The notes below the pieces were generated by a model. It ran no database searches. It was not told the origin of the DNA and saw nothing but the letters and a program-made list of their open reading frames with translations. A program made the position numbers and the translations under genes. From assembly GCA_037951165.1 (NCBI GenBank), contig JBBDHG010000009.1, positions 12,922,501 through 12,986,500 on the forward strand: a stretch of DNA of 64,000 nucleotides, given 5' to 3'. This DNA comes from Lophius americanus. Its lineage: Eukaryota; Chordata; Actinopteri; Lophiiformes; Lophiidae. Positions 11,758 to 22,214 of the stretch are shown here, piece after piece (positions within the stretch are counted from its first letter, which is position 1; every line of letters begins with the position of its first letter).

Positions 11758-13035
11758 TTAAGTTATGATGTTAAAATCATCTGTCAACAATGAATCAGGA
11801 ATTAAAGCTTTAAAATGCAGAAATGCCTCCATGCATCGAATCGCAGCATCATCAACCTCAGGATCAAACTTATTTGCAAAGATATGGTGTTGTTTGAGGA
11901 GCCACTGGAGATCACCAACGCCGTACACACACACAGCTCTTCTGTATTCACCAGTGCAAGGAGAATATGGGGCCCCTTTTCTCATATCTCCTGCCGTATA
12001 GCTCCACTTCACCACACGAGCGATTGCCGTCATGTCTGATGTGTCATACTTATTGTGTGCTGGCATTGATCCAGGAACAGAGGGCATCCTCTGTAGGGTC
12101 GCCCACAAGTGCTCATCTGGGCTGTATGTGTCTTTTTCCCACTCCAAAAGGGCCTGAACCTCTTTGTCCTGCATCAAATACTCCACAAATGCTCTGGAGA
12201 CCACAAAGTAAGCATTTCCTGAGTACATGGGACTGCTAATGGGTGGTGGACTTTTCTTCACGTCTGTCCTGCGGATTCTGTTAGTGACATTGAAATGGTA
12301 CTCCCAACGGGTCTTTTTGTGGCTTGGGGTAACTTCAGTCTCCATGCTGTTTCTTCCCTTCAGGCCTTTCAATGCTTGAACCATCTCTCTATTGGTTTTG
12401 AGGGGGAAGTCTGTCCCGCAGGTGTTAAGCAGGTATCTCCACTGGACGTGTGAGCTCAGCAGATCTTCCATACAGTTCAGATCTGCCTGAACCCGAGACC
12501 ATGAAGCATATATCACGCTCTCTAATTTACTGGCGATGAAAACATTAGGAAAGCAGGACACAATTCCCTCCACAACCTTCTTAAAATGTTCAGGGGATTT
12601 CTGGTCCACATGCACACAGTAAATGTTCTGTGGAGAGTAAATGGCTCGTAGAAGTCGCTCAAACATCTCAATCTTCTCATGGATCACCATGGAGTAGGCA
12701 ATGGGAAAGTCTTTCTCCTCTTCACTTAGAGTTTCTGTAATGAAACCTCTGCTCTCAGTGTAAGACGGACAATCCTTGGACACATTGAGGTAGAAGTCCT
12801 CTGATAAATACACTGTTCTTTTCCTAGACGCCAGAAGATTTTCCATATTGCTTAGCCTTCCCTCTGTTTCCCCACTGATGACAGCCAAGCAGCCAGGTAG
12901 GTCATTAGCAAACTGTTGATGTATTTTACGATCAGACACAAACTGCCTTTTGAAGCTTTGTTCCCAGTAGAGAAAAAATAGGAACGTACCGATGAAGATG
13001 ACAGCAAGGCCATTCAGCACCTTTAGAAACTTCAT
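11758..13035 (-). CDS. core-2 type beta-1,6-N-acetylglucosaminyltransferase, copy A
   Basis: An intact 425-residue single-exon frame of glycosyltransferase family 14, closest to GCNT3/GCNT1 (428-438 aa). These Golgi enzymes add beta-1,6-GlcNAc to the GalNAc of O-glycans, forming core 2 (GCNT3 also core 4). Residues 1-6 are cytosolic, about 7-24 a signal anchor, then a stem, then the catalytic domain from about 108 (DFPIAYSMVIHEKIEMFERL). Visible motifs: YASWSRVQADLNCMEDL, CGTDFPLKTN, DTYSPDEHLWA with the predicted catalytic Glu308, VKWSY (Trp344, Tyr346), GAPYSPC, Arg366 and ANKFD (Lys389). Sequons lie at Asn84 and Asn249. The nine lumenal cysteines fit the family. It converges on BNIP2, as GCNT3 does in mammals. 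A minus-strand AATAAA at 11386-11381 could end the 3' UTR. GCNT3 orthology rests on position. Confidence 0.92.
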   Translation of the reverse strand: MKFLKVLNGLAVIFIGTFLFFLYWEQSFKRQFVSDRKIHQQFANDLPGCLAVISGETEGRLSNMENLLASRKRTVYLSEDFYLNVSKDCPSYTESRGFITETLSEEEKDFPIAYSMVIHEKIEMFERLLRAIYSPQNIYCVHVDQKSPEHFKKVVEGIVSCFPNVFIASKLESVIYASWSRVQADLNCMEDLLSSHVQWRYLLNTCGTDFPLKTNREMVQALKGLKGRNSMETEVTPSHKKTRWEYHFNVTNRIRRTDVKKSPPPISSPMYSGNAYFVVSRAFVEYLMQDKEVQALLEWEKDTYSPDEHLWATLQRMPSVPGSMPAHNKYDTSDMTAIARVVKWSYTAGDMRKGAPYSPCTGEYRRAVCVYGVGDLQWLLKQHHIFANKFDPEVDDAAIRCMEAFLHFKALIPDSLLTDDFNIIT

Positions 13036-13589
13036 ATTCCTCCTTGATGTGACAACATAGGTGGTTTCCCTCTGAATGGGAAATTCATTTATGTGAGGAG
13101 CATAAACTGAATCAGCCCCTTAAGTGGGTGTGTCAAACTTTGGTGCAGAAGACATTCCCTCCCAGTGTTGCCAGATGGCAGATTGAGAAATATCGAACTG
13201 TCTCTTTAAATTTATCGTATTTTGACCCAAACTATCATTAGTTATAATAATAATAATAATAATACATTTAATTTATAATGCACTTTACATCTAAAACAAC
13301 TTGAAAAATCACAAGCTAGGACAGTGCATTTAAAAACAAAGCTATTTTATGTTCATAGAACTGCAAAAACCTAAGGAATAAACACAGAGGCTCGACCATT
13401 TGAATTAAACAACTGCTTAATTCAGTGTCACACTTAAACACACCCACCCACCCACTCAGTCAATTGCACAACCACTTTTTCCGTCCTTAGCTGTCAAAAT
13501 AATAGCATCGGAAATACACACTTCATGGGGAACTGCCTCAAAAGGAGAAACTGAACTTTAACTTTGAACTCACATGATGATTATCACAG

Positions 13590-13776
13590 AAGGACGACTG
13601 TATGAGCACATACTAATTGGAAACACATCCAGAGATCAGAACCAATCTAATTGTGGAATTCCACGGAGACTGAGGTATGAGGTCCGGCTGTGGCTGTGGT
13701 GGATTTTTTCTGGTAAGGATTGGATGCAGTTACTGAACGCAGCAGCGTCTTTGTTGGCGTGAAGTTTGCGCATCCA
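13590..13776 (-). mobile_element. hAT transposase remnant, truncated by the duplication junction (unit 1)
   Basis: This is the 3' part (on the minus strand) of the hAT-like element whose fuller copy is at 21240-22031. It stops at 13776, where unit 2 begins after three bases. It marks the right-hand breakpoint of the tandem duplication. Confidence 0.6.
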
Positions 13777-13864
13777 TTCGATGTTGGGTAAGTCTATTTA
13801 TGTTTCTGACTTATAACACTACATTGGCTTTAACCACGAGGAATTAGCTCATATTTGTCACTGT

Positions 13865-13899
<35 letters not shown>

Positions 13900-14042
13900 C
13901 CCCCCTCTCCCTCAACAAACACCATGCTTGTCCTGCTAGCTAGCATGACTCACTGCGCACGCTCTCCTTGCTGATGTTTAGTGATATAAAATACCAGCTT
14001 CACTCTTGCACAAGTAAACATTTTCATGCATATAATGATAAG

Positions 14043-14708
14043 CAGTGGTGGATGAAGTTTTCAGATCCTTTACTTGAGTAAAAGTACTGATAAACACTGC
14101 CAAAGTACTCCACTACAAGTAAGAGCCATGCATTCCAAACCCTGTAAGTAAAAGTATGAAAGTATTCTCAAGAAAATGTAGTTAAAGTACGTTTTTATAA
14201 TTTTGCATTCATAACCCTGTTGCAGTGAAATCATCCCGCACAGTGTTTTACTATTATAGCATGTCTTTGGATTAATATTTCTATTACTGCATGTAAAGAC
14301 TTATGTTACTGTTAGTGTAAATGTTTAAGCTTTGAGGTAATCTAACTGCTATCTGCAATTTTCTATTAATGTAGAATCATTGTTCTCTGAAAATGATATA
14401 AAATGTAATCTTGTCATGTGATCATCCTGAATTTGACTTAGTTTTATCAGATAATCAAAGCAGTTTTGTAAATATTATCTTATGAAGTTGGCGAAATTTG
14501 TCAAGACAAAAATAATAATTTTACTTAAAGTAAATGATAGTTTCAGATGTCAGAAAAATTTATACAGTAGAATATCCCCCACCGAGATGTAGTGGAGTAG
14601 AAGTATTGAGTATCATCAAATGAAAATGCTCAAATAAAGTCCAAGTACCCCAAATTTATACTGAGGTACAGACCTTGAGTAAATGTACTTGGTTACTTCC
14701 CATCACTG
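14043..14708. mobile_element. non-autonomous hAT-type element (MITE), unit 2 copy
   Basis: Same element as at 6387-7053, carried along by the tandem duplication. It therefore inserted before the duplication and is not an independent event. Confidence 0.75.
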
Positions 14709-15132
14709 CTGATACGAAGTCTGTGTTGCTGTGTAGATTCACTTGCATTTTTTTATGGGATTTTAAAAAAAGTAAGCTCATATGTAGAGAAGACAAGACA
14801 GTGTATAAAACATTACCACGGTCAGTGGTCACATGACCATGTAGTTGAAGCAAGGTCTTATGGCACAATTTAAACATAAAAGTTGAACTTTACCACCTGG
14901 ATATGCATTGAGGTTCGCTCATATGCAAATATTGCATGTGACTTTAGATGTACATTGAAGAACAACATTATGTTCTTCAATGAAAAGTATCCTTTGCAGG
15001 GTGTAATAATAAAACTAAGCTTAACTTTTTGAGGTACAGTAATTTAAAACAAACAAGTTCCCTTTATTATGGTGCTGGCGTTGATGTAACTAAGTTGTTT
15101 CATGACTCCTCTCGTATTGAATTTGTTTGTAG

Positions 15133-15193
15133 AATCGACCAGGAGGATGCGCAAGGTAAAGTGGAAATCGCAGCTGCTTCCGTCCCTGAGTGA
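15133..15193 (+). CDS. duplicated copy of the BNIP2 terminal coding exon
   Basis: This is the unit-2 copy of the exon at 7481-7541, preceded by the same acceptor (TTTGTTTGTAG) and ending in the same TGA. It encodes the same 20-residue C terminus with one change, Gly to Ala (GGG to GCG, in QEDGQG versus QEDAQG). It has the right phase to be spliced from the donor after 4635. In that case GCNT copy A would lie antisense inside the last BNIP2 intron. The proximal exon is reached first and has its own polyadenylation signal, so this copy may be an unused relic. Confidence 0.75.
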
Positions 15194-16922
15194 TCCCGCC
15201 CGCACTGCAAGATGTGGAGGAGGAGAGCGATGAAGAAGAACCACAGCCCCTCTGATTTTTATAGTCCAGACAACTTGAGACTTAGCAACAAGAATGTGCC
15301 TTTCCTGAAACTATGCTGCCTGTTACATCTTGGAGGTTTTTAAAGCTTGGTCCACAGAATGTTTGCTACATGCTGTCTGAAACGTAATTTTAATCTTTCT
15401 TTTCTATTTCCTGCCAGTATCTCATGTCAGACCCTATTTTATTGGTGTTCTCTAGTTTGTGTTGTATTACTGAAAGTACTCTGTTACAAATGGTTGTTGC
15501 ATGTTCTGCTTTATGACATTTAAATATATATTTATATTCAAAAGTTGACAATGGAGAAAAATTAATATATTTTTATGGTTCTGATTTTAAACTCTTGACT
15601 CATTGAGTGACACTTCATAGATCAAGTTTTGATCCCACCTTATTCACAATTCACTGGTGACATTCTCTGTTCAAGTCAGATCCTGGGGAAAATAAAGTTT
15701 TATTTTTGGCCCTCACTGGAATGTGCCCTCTGACTTGTGGAGGGAGAACATTTGTGAGAGTAACAACCTGAAGAAAAGATGCAGGTCTTAACATATTAAC
15801 TACAAGTAAAGCTCTGATCCACAACATTATTTTGTATTTTTCTTATATTCTATTCATGAAAGGTAGGCTGAAAACACAGAAAAACATTTACAGATTCAAC
15901 AGTATATTGACAAGATTTAAGGAAATAATGTCCAATTATCCAATTATATTAGGATATTTTTTTGGAACTTACAAGATGATACCACAAACACTAAAATCAT
16001 AAAGTACATATCACATTTTCAATGACATGATCCACTTCAACTTTACACTTGTTAAAAAAAAAACTTTTTTTTACCGAATTTAAGTTTTCACCATCTGCAT
16101 AATCCCCCATTAGAAACAATCATATATTTGCACCTTCAATTGTTGACTGAACATTTACTTAATGGCACAATATGGGACTCGAGTGTTTCAAGGATCTCTA
16201 TGAGCGCAACGTATTCCATAGTTTTCCCTCTCTTTGTTTTAGATTAAGTCTACCATAATATACCTTTTTAGGTTCATCTAAGCTCGCAATTTTTAGAAAC
16301 ACCAGTAAGGACAAAATAAGTCATCTCTTTAACCCCGAAATCGTTCGACACAATGAACGTAATCACACACTTCAAATGTAAGCACCCTGAGGACCAGCAA
16401 GTTAAGAAGCTTACTTTAGCAGAGCGGCTAAAGCTAGCAGTAGCTCGGTACTAGCCGCGAGCCAGCTGTTTGTGTTTATATATGCTGTAATTTATAGTAG
16501 ACAGAAGACTGTGATGTTTAAATATGGACTGTTTCAGTCTTCTGTCACAATGAAACAGTAATAATAGAAAGAGTCAGGTACATGGACAGTGTAAAGGTGT
16601 ATTTCACATTAAATGCGAGCAACTTAATTTTTCTTATTTTTAATGTGACAGCATTGACACACATCGAACGGCTGGAGGACGTGAACGCACCTCGCCAATT
16701 AATTAAAATGTGCGTTCTATGTCCTAATACGTTTAGTATTTATTTTTTGTAAAACGTTTTACCAACTATATCTCCTCCCGTTCCCCGTAGCATGTCCTCT
16801 AAGGATTAGCCTAATGTTTATCAAAGTGATAGTGAATGGATATTGATGAACGCTAGATGTCTCATTACAAAGGAGCAGGCCAGGGAGAAGCGGTAGCGCT
16901 CTTCACTGAGGTGTCTGCTTTC

Positions 16923-16946
16923 GCAATGCATTCTGGGAAGTGTAGT
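16923..16946 (-). promoter_or_regulatory. ZNF143/Staf-type promoter motif, unit 2
   Basis: Copy of the motif at 9271-9294 with one change in the centre (ACTACACTTCCCAGAATGC). The surrounding block is otherwise conserved. Confidence 0.55.
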
Positions 16947-17102
16947 ATCCGTGGTCTTTGTGCTGTATACCAGCCGGCCAGTTATTATGAAAATTAAATA
17001 TTGTCTCTCAGGACCGATATGATTGTTGCGCGGGCCGTATGTGGTAGATGGGCCTTTAGTTCGACAATTCTGGTTTAGATTTTTAAATTGATTGATTAAT
17101 TG

Positions 17103-17447
17103 ATGTTCAGTTGCCATGGCAACTCAGACGCGCAGCCACTTCTCATCGGCGCAGTGAGAAAAGACGGAGCTGGCGGCAACCGATCGTGTCAAGACCCGGC
17201 GAACATCTCTGACAAGTCGGAAACCCTCTCGATCATCCGACCGCTGTTTCGGTTCCGCTTCTACGGCGCGACAAATGATAAAGGACCGACACCTTCAGAC
17301 GGCCCAGCAGTCCTGAGACTCATGTCCAAGTGTGAGTCGGGCGCAAATCGTACAGCGTACGCCCTGCTTAACGAACTGAATCCCATTAAGCTACTGAATT
17401 CAAGCCACTTCAGAATTGACGAAATATTTTTTTGTCGAACTTGCTAA
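17103..17447 (+). other. unidentified open frame / candidate first exon, unit 2
   Basis: Copy of the frame at 9451. Within the shared 100-odd residues I count four replacements (Ser to Cys, Asn to Thr, Val to Ala, Tyr to His) and no indel. A T-tract length change shortens the tail to 114 codons from the ATG. The donor AAGT|GTGAGT is kept (exon end 17331). Function unknown. Confidence 0.35.
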
Positions 17448-19440
17448 CTCTTCCTTTTTATATATTTCGAGCTGTCTCCGGTATTATTTTTCTCTAGACT
17501 GACTGACGATGCACGTTTTGCTTATGGCGCGGATCAACTTACCTAGGCTTAGCCTTTGCTTTGTGATTCAAGATATTCTCTTTCTTGATAGAGAAGCGCT
17601 CTAGGCTTTTCCCACTTTTTTGTAGTAGGTCGGTGATTGTCTAGACTCTAGACTTGATTCTGCTCACATTTTCTGAAGGGATTATTCCCGCTTTTGATTT
17701 TTTTTCTTTTAAATGAGATGTTTCCACATCTGTTGCATTAGTTAGCTCAAGTCACGTAGTTTTAGTTCGGGCTGTACTTTTTTATGTTTTGGTTTCGGGC
17801 TTCTTCGGAGGTCTGACATTATGTTGTCCAGTTTGAAAGAGTCAGTATTCTAAATTTGGCTTGTATTACACAGCAATTGATTTTCGGTCTAACTTCTGTA
17901 CTATACAAGCAACCAATGGTTAAATTATTATCGGAATTTTCATTAAACCTGGAGTTGTTTGGTTTTGTTGACTGCAGTCACACAAGTTTTCAAGTTGGTT
18001 AATTTTTTTTAAATTCTGTTGTAAAGTATGCTAATGGTAAATGACAAATATATATTGGCATTGCATAGTGTTTTACTAGCATATACCATAAATCACTTGT
18101 GTCAAGGGAAGGAAAACAGATGAGTTTTCATGATTAGATGCAATAACAAGTAAGTATCAACCTATTGTTGGCATTGAAAGGTGCAAAATGATTACCCAAG
18201 TATCCTTCCTACAAATAGTGTTAACATTTAAGGTAAATGAAGATATGTGTCTCAAATATGTGATAAGTGCATGATTCATTCATCTATTGGTGTAAAAAAT
18301 TGGCATGTGTTGAATATAGCAATTAAAATAATTTACATAATTCACTGTATCCAGTTTATTGGGTTTCACTGTTATCTGGCTTGAGCATTTTAAACCCAGT
18401 TAACCAAATCAGCCACTAAATGTAAAACAATTTGTATTAGCTTTACGCTTGATATGTAGGAGGTACCCAAGTCAAATGCATGAAGTGATGTCAGTAGAAA
18501 TGACTTTTGGTCACTCCAGCTTAAACACTGGGCGTTTGCTCTGAGCTAAGTCAATGTAATTAAGTGTACAAAGAGGAACCTTCCGGGCACAGAGTATAGT
18601 GTAATTCCAAGGTGTACAATAAGTCCTCCTTTCAACTAATGTAGTGAAAATTGAAACTTGACTTGAAAGATATTGAGAAATTATGTTCAGATCCAAGTAG
18701 GGCACGGTCACATGTATGATAGCCAAAGTCCTGTTCATTCATGACGGCCAATTTTACATGACGCTTTCTATATATCTGAATGAAAAACCAGACTGACAAT
18801 AAATAGAAAATAATGGATATACTGTCTGTGTTGGCTCATTTCATTTCTTCAGTATTGGAGGTGTTTTTACATTAAAGCAGTTTTAATTTAGTTATGCTGG
18901 AATATAGGTGAAAATTGCCCTTTTACTGTCATTACATCCTGAAATTATATTGTAAATAATCAGGGTAGGGGAGACACAGGGAAGAAAGGGGGAGAGACAG
19001 TGCAGTAACGTGCTGGACCTGCCTGGCTTGTAATGGTTATCAATGCACTGTCCACTGGTATCATTTATTTCTCACTTTCCTCAAACATATATGACACTGT
19101 GGTTTTTGTCAACTACAACATTGGTGATAATAGAATTTCCATTTTTGCAAAACAAATCAAGTACACTATCATTGTAGACTCACAGTGAAAACAATACCGT
19201 ACAAGAATGGACCTGAAGAACAATAACAAAATGTTATATGGGGAATATATTCTTAATAATAATAATTATTATTATTATAACATGTTGATATCTTTTTTTT
19301 TTTTTAATGACAGGGATGCATGTTTAGGCATGTTTCAGATAGAATCTTTCTCATCTGTTCTTCAAATGAACGTGTTTCCTGTAATATTTACTCCTTTAAA
19401 TATGATATAGTGCAGTAATTAATACAGGTGAATCAAAGCT

Positions 19441-20718
19441 TTAAGTTATGATGTTAAAATCATCTGTCAACAATGAATCTGGAATTAAAGCTTTAAAATG
19501 CAGAAATGCCTCCATGCATCGAATCGCAGCATCATCAACCTCAGGATCAAACTTATTTGCAAAGATATGGTGTTGTTTGAGGAGCCACTGGAGATCACCA
19601 ACGCCGTACACACACACAGCTCTTCTGTATTCACCAGTGCAAGGAGAATATGGGGCCCCTTTTCTCACATCTCCTGCCCAGTCGCCCCACTTCACCACAC
19701 GAGCGATTGCCGTCATGTCTGATGTGTCATACTTATTGTGTGCTGGCATTGATCCAGGAACAGAGGGCATCCTCTGTAGGGTCGCCCACAAGTGCTCATC
19801 TGGGCTGTATGTGTCTTTTTCCCACTCCAAAAGGGCCTGAACCTCTTTGTCCTGCATCAAATACTCCACAAAGGCTCTGGAGACCACAAAGTAAGCATTT
19901 CCTGAGTACATGGGACTGCTAATGGGTGGTGGACTTTTCTTCACGTCTGTCCTGAGGATTCTGTTAGTGACATTGAAATGGTACTCCCAACGGGTCTTTT
20001 TGTGGCTTGGGGTAACTTCAGTCTCCATGCTGTTTCTTCCCTTCAGGCCTTTCAATGCTTGAACCATCTCTCTATTGGTTTTGAGGGGGAAGTCTGTCCC
20101 GCAGGTGTTAAGCAGGTATCTCCACTGGACGTGTGAGCTCAGCAGATCTTCCATACAGTTCAGATCTGCCTGAACCCGAGACCATGAAGCATATATCACG
20201 CTCTCTAATTTACTGGCGATGAAAACATTAGGAAAGCAGGACACAATTCCCTCCACAGCCTTCTTAAAATGTTCAGGGGATTTCTGGTCCACATGCACAC
20301 AGTAAATGTTCTGTGGAGAGTAAATGGCTCGTAGAAGTCGCTCAAACATCTCAATCTTCTCATGGATCACCATGGAGTAGGCAATGGGAAAGTCTTTCTC
20401 CTCTTCACTTAGAGTTTCTGTAATGAAACCTCTGCTCTCAGTGTAAGACGGACAATCCTTGGACACATTGAGGTAGAAGTCCTCTGATAAATACACTGTT
20501 CTTTTCCTAGACGCCAGAAGATTTTCCATATTGCTTAGCCTTCCTTCTGTTTCCCCACTGATGACAGCCAAGCAGCCAGGTAGGTCATTAGCAAACTGAT
20601 GTTGTATTTTACGATCAAACACAAACTGCCTTTTGGAGCCTTGTTCCCAGTAGAGAAAAAATAGGAACGTACCGATGAAGATGACAGCAAGGCCATTCAG
20701 TACCTTTAGAAACTTCAT
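19441..20718 (-). CDS. core-2 type beta-1,6-N-acetylglucosaminyltransferase, copy B
   Basis: Tandem duplicate of copy A, also 425 residues and intact. I count 11 replacements: residues 27-28, 34 and 39-40 in the stem; Val154 to Ala; Arg255 to Leu; Ser345-Tyr346-Thr347 to Gly-Asp-Trp; Met351 to Val. By eye there are about four synonymous changes. The catalytic Glu308, Arg366 and Lys389 are kept. The 345-351 cluster lies next to the predicted acceptor site. Tyr346 aligns with a tyrosine that contacts acceptor sugar in the mouse GCNT1 structure (Tyr358, from memory), so copy B may prefer other acceptors or be less active. Both copies share flanks for kilobases on each side, so regulation may initially have been identical. 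A minus-strand AATAAA lies at 19069-19064. Confidence 0.92.
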   Translation of the reverse strand: MKFLKVLNGLAVIFIGTFLFFLYWEQGSKRQFVFDRKIQHQFANDLPGCLAVISGETEGRLSNMENLLASRKRTVYLSEDFYLNVSKDCPSYTESRGFITETLSEEEKDFPIAYSMVIHEKIEMFERLLRAIYSPQNIYCVHVDQKSPEHFKKAVEGIVSCFPNVFIASKLESVIYASWSRVQADLNCMEDLLSSHVQWRYLLNTCGTDFPLKTNREMVQALKGLKGRNSMETEVTPSHKKTRWEYHFNVTNRILRTDVKKSPPPISSPMYSGNAYFVVSRAFVEYLMQDKEVQALLEWEKDTYSPDEHLWATLQRMPSVPGSMPAHNKYDTSDMTAIARVVKWGDWAGDVRKGAPYSPCTGEYRRAVCVYGVGDLQWLLKQHHIFANKFDPEVDDAAIRCMEAFLHFKALIPDSLLTDDFNIIT

Positions 20719-21239
20719 ATTCCTCCTTGATGAGACAACATAGGTGGTTTCCCTCTGAATGGACAGAGGCCACAGAAATTAATTAATGTGAGGAGCATAA
20801 ACTGAATCAGCCCCTTAAGTGGGTGTGTCAAACTTTGGTGCAGAAGACATTCCCTCCCAGTGTTGCCAGATGGCAGATTGAGAAATATCGAACTGTCCCT
20901 TTAAATTGATCGTATTTTGACCCAAACTATCATTAGTTTTTAAAACAACGTGAAAAATCACATGCTAGGACAGTGCATTTAAAAACAAAGCTATTTTATG
21001 TTCATAGAACTGCAAAAACCCAAGGAATAAACACAGAGGCTCGACCATTTGAATTAAACAACTGCTTAATTCAGTGTCACACTTAAACACACCCACCCAC
21101 CCACTCAGTCAATTGCACAACCACTTTTTCCGTCCTTAGCTGTCAAAATAATAGCATCGGAAATACACACTTCATGGAAAACTGCCTTAAAAGGAGAAAC
21201 TGAACTTTAACTTTGAACTCACATGATAATTATCACAGA

Positions 21240-22031
21240 AGGACGACTGTATGAGCACATACTAATTGGAAACACAGCCAGAGATCAGAACCAATCTAAT
21301 TGTGGAATTCCACGGCGACTGCGGTATGAGGTCCGGCTGTGGCTGTGGTGGATTTTTTCTGGTAAGGATTGGATGCAGTTACTGAACGCAGCAGCGTCTT
21401 TGTTGGCGTGAAGTTTGCGCATCCACCAGCTATTTTCAAACACTGTGATGAATGCATGAGTCCATTTAAAGTGGCAGTGATGAACCTGTTCCGGGGCTTT
21501 GTTTTGATCAAGTTCACTTTTGAGAAAACGCGCTCACATGAGGCGTTTGAATGTGGGAAAATAAGCACAAATGATGCCAAGGGTTTAAACACTTGTTTCC
21601 CGCCCATGTCTTTCATTATTAAGGCATTATACCAGAATTCATTCACCTCCATCTCTTTGGAGCTGACTGACAGGTTCATAAGGACCATCTTACCACCACT
21701 CGTAATCTATTGCCTGAACGCTGTCTGTGTCGGCCTTGTCCGCTTGTCACGGCGTGCATCGAAGGGGACAGACATGGATATAGTGATTGTGATTACGCGC
21801 CAATCTCGATGGCAGGAGAGAGGCACTCGATTTGGGTTAGGACTGGGTCATTAAAGTTGAAACGTTTGACAGGTTGAAACCATCCTTAGACGTAGGGTTT
21901 AACTCCCAGGCAGGGAGATAATGCTGCGGTGTCCGGCGGGGCTGCTTTGTTTTCTTACTGATGTCTGTATCCGTGCTGCTGGACTCTTTTCTTTTAGTCC
22001 TTTTTTCCTCAGAGTCCGAACTCGTGTTCAC
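21240..22031 (-). mobile_element. internally deleted hAT-family transposase remnant
   Basis: Minus-strand frame 21688-21296 carries a hAT C-terminal dimerisation-type motif: FPHSNASCERVFSKVN followed by RN...L..L. Upstream on the same strand, frame 22031-21837 starts with a Ser/Lys-rich segment (MNTSSDSEEKRTKRK) and a PQHYLPAWE-like motif, typical of the start of such transposases. The central catalytic region expected between them is missing, since only about 150 bp separate the pieces, and stops intervene. It is a dead, deleted copy. Confidence 0.6.
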
Positions 22032-22214
22032 TTATTTTTTAAGTTTGTTGCCGTGCCAGTGCAGCTGCGCAAACATACATGAGCTGAGCGCAACTGATGT
22101 GATTGGAAAGAGGAGGAGACAGCCAGGTATGAGCTGATGGGGTATGAGCAGGATCGGTGTCTGGTGAAGTTTGGTGGTTCACGTAAATCCAAACGATTTT
22201 TTTTTTTGGGATGC

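Larger units (their letters stand above)
6126..13776 (+). repeat. tandem segmental duplication, unit 1
   Basis: Unit 1 of a direct tandem duplication. It begins at GATGTTGGGTAAGTC inside the last BNIP2 intron and ends at GTTTGCGCATCCA inside a hAT-like remnant. Unit 2 (13780-21425) follows after three bases (TTC). By eye the units are about 97% or more identical, with small indels. Examples: a short (GT) tract here but a long one at 13861-13897; about 50 bp of AAT-rich repeat at 13245-13292 absent from unit 2; and about 35 bp at 18635-18668 absent from unit 1. Confidence 0.95.
13780..21425 (+). repeat. tandem segmental duplication, unit 2
   Basis: Second unit, collinear with unit 1 at an offset of about 7654 bp on the left and 7649 bp on the right. 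Beyond 21425 the hAT-like element continues, whereas in unit 1 it is cut at 13776. The ancestral single copy was therefore flanked by the BNIP2 intron on the left and the hAT element on the right. The unit carries the BNIP2 exon copy, a hAT-type MITE, the ZNF143-motif block and GCNT copy B. Confidence 0.95.

Noticed and set aside
11765..12239. Several plus-strand frames across GCNT copy A (and the same at 19448-19922)
   Set aside because: They are antisense shadows of the intact glycosyltransferase frames. Their content tracks the opposite-strand codons.
21223..21854. Plus-strand frames over the hAT remnant
   Set aside because: The opposite strand carries the hAT dimerisation motif; these are shadows.
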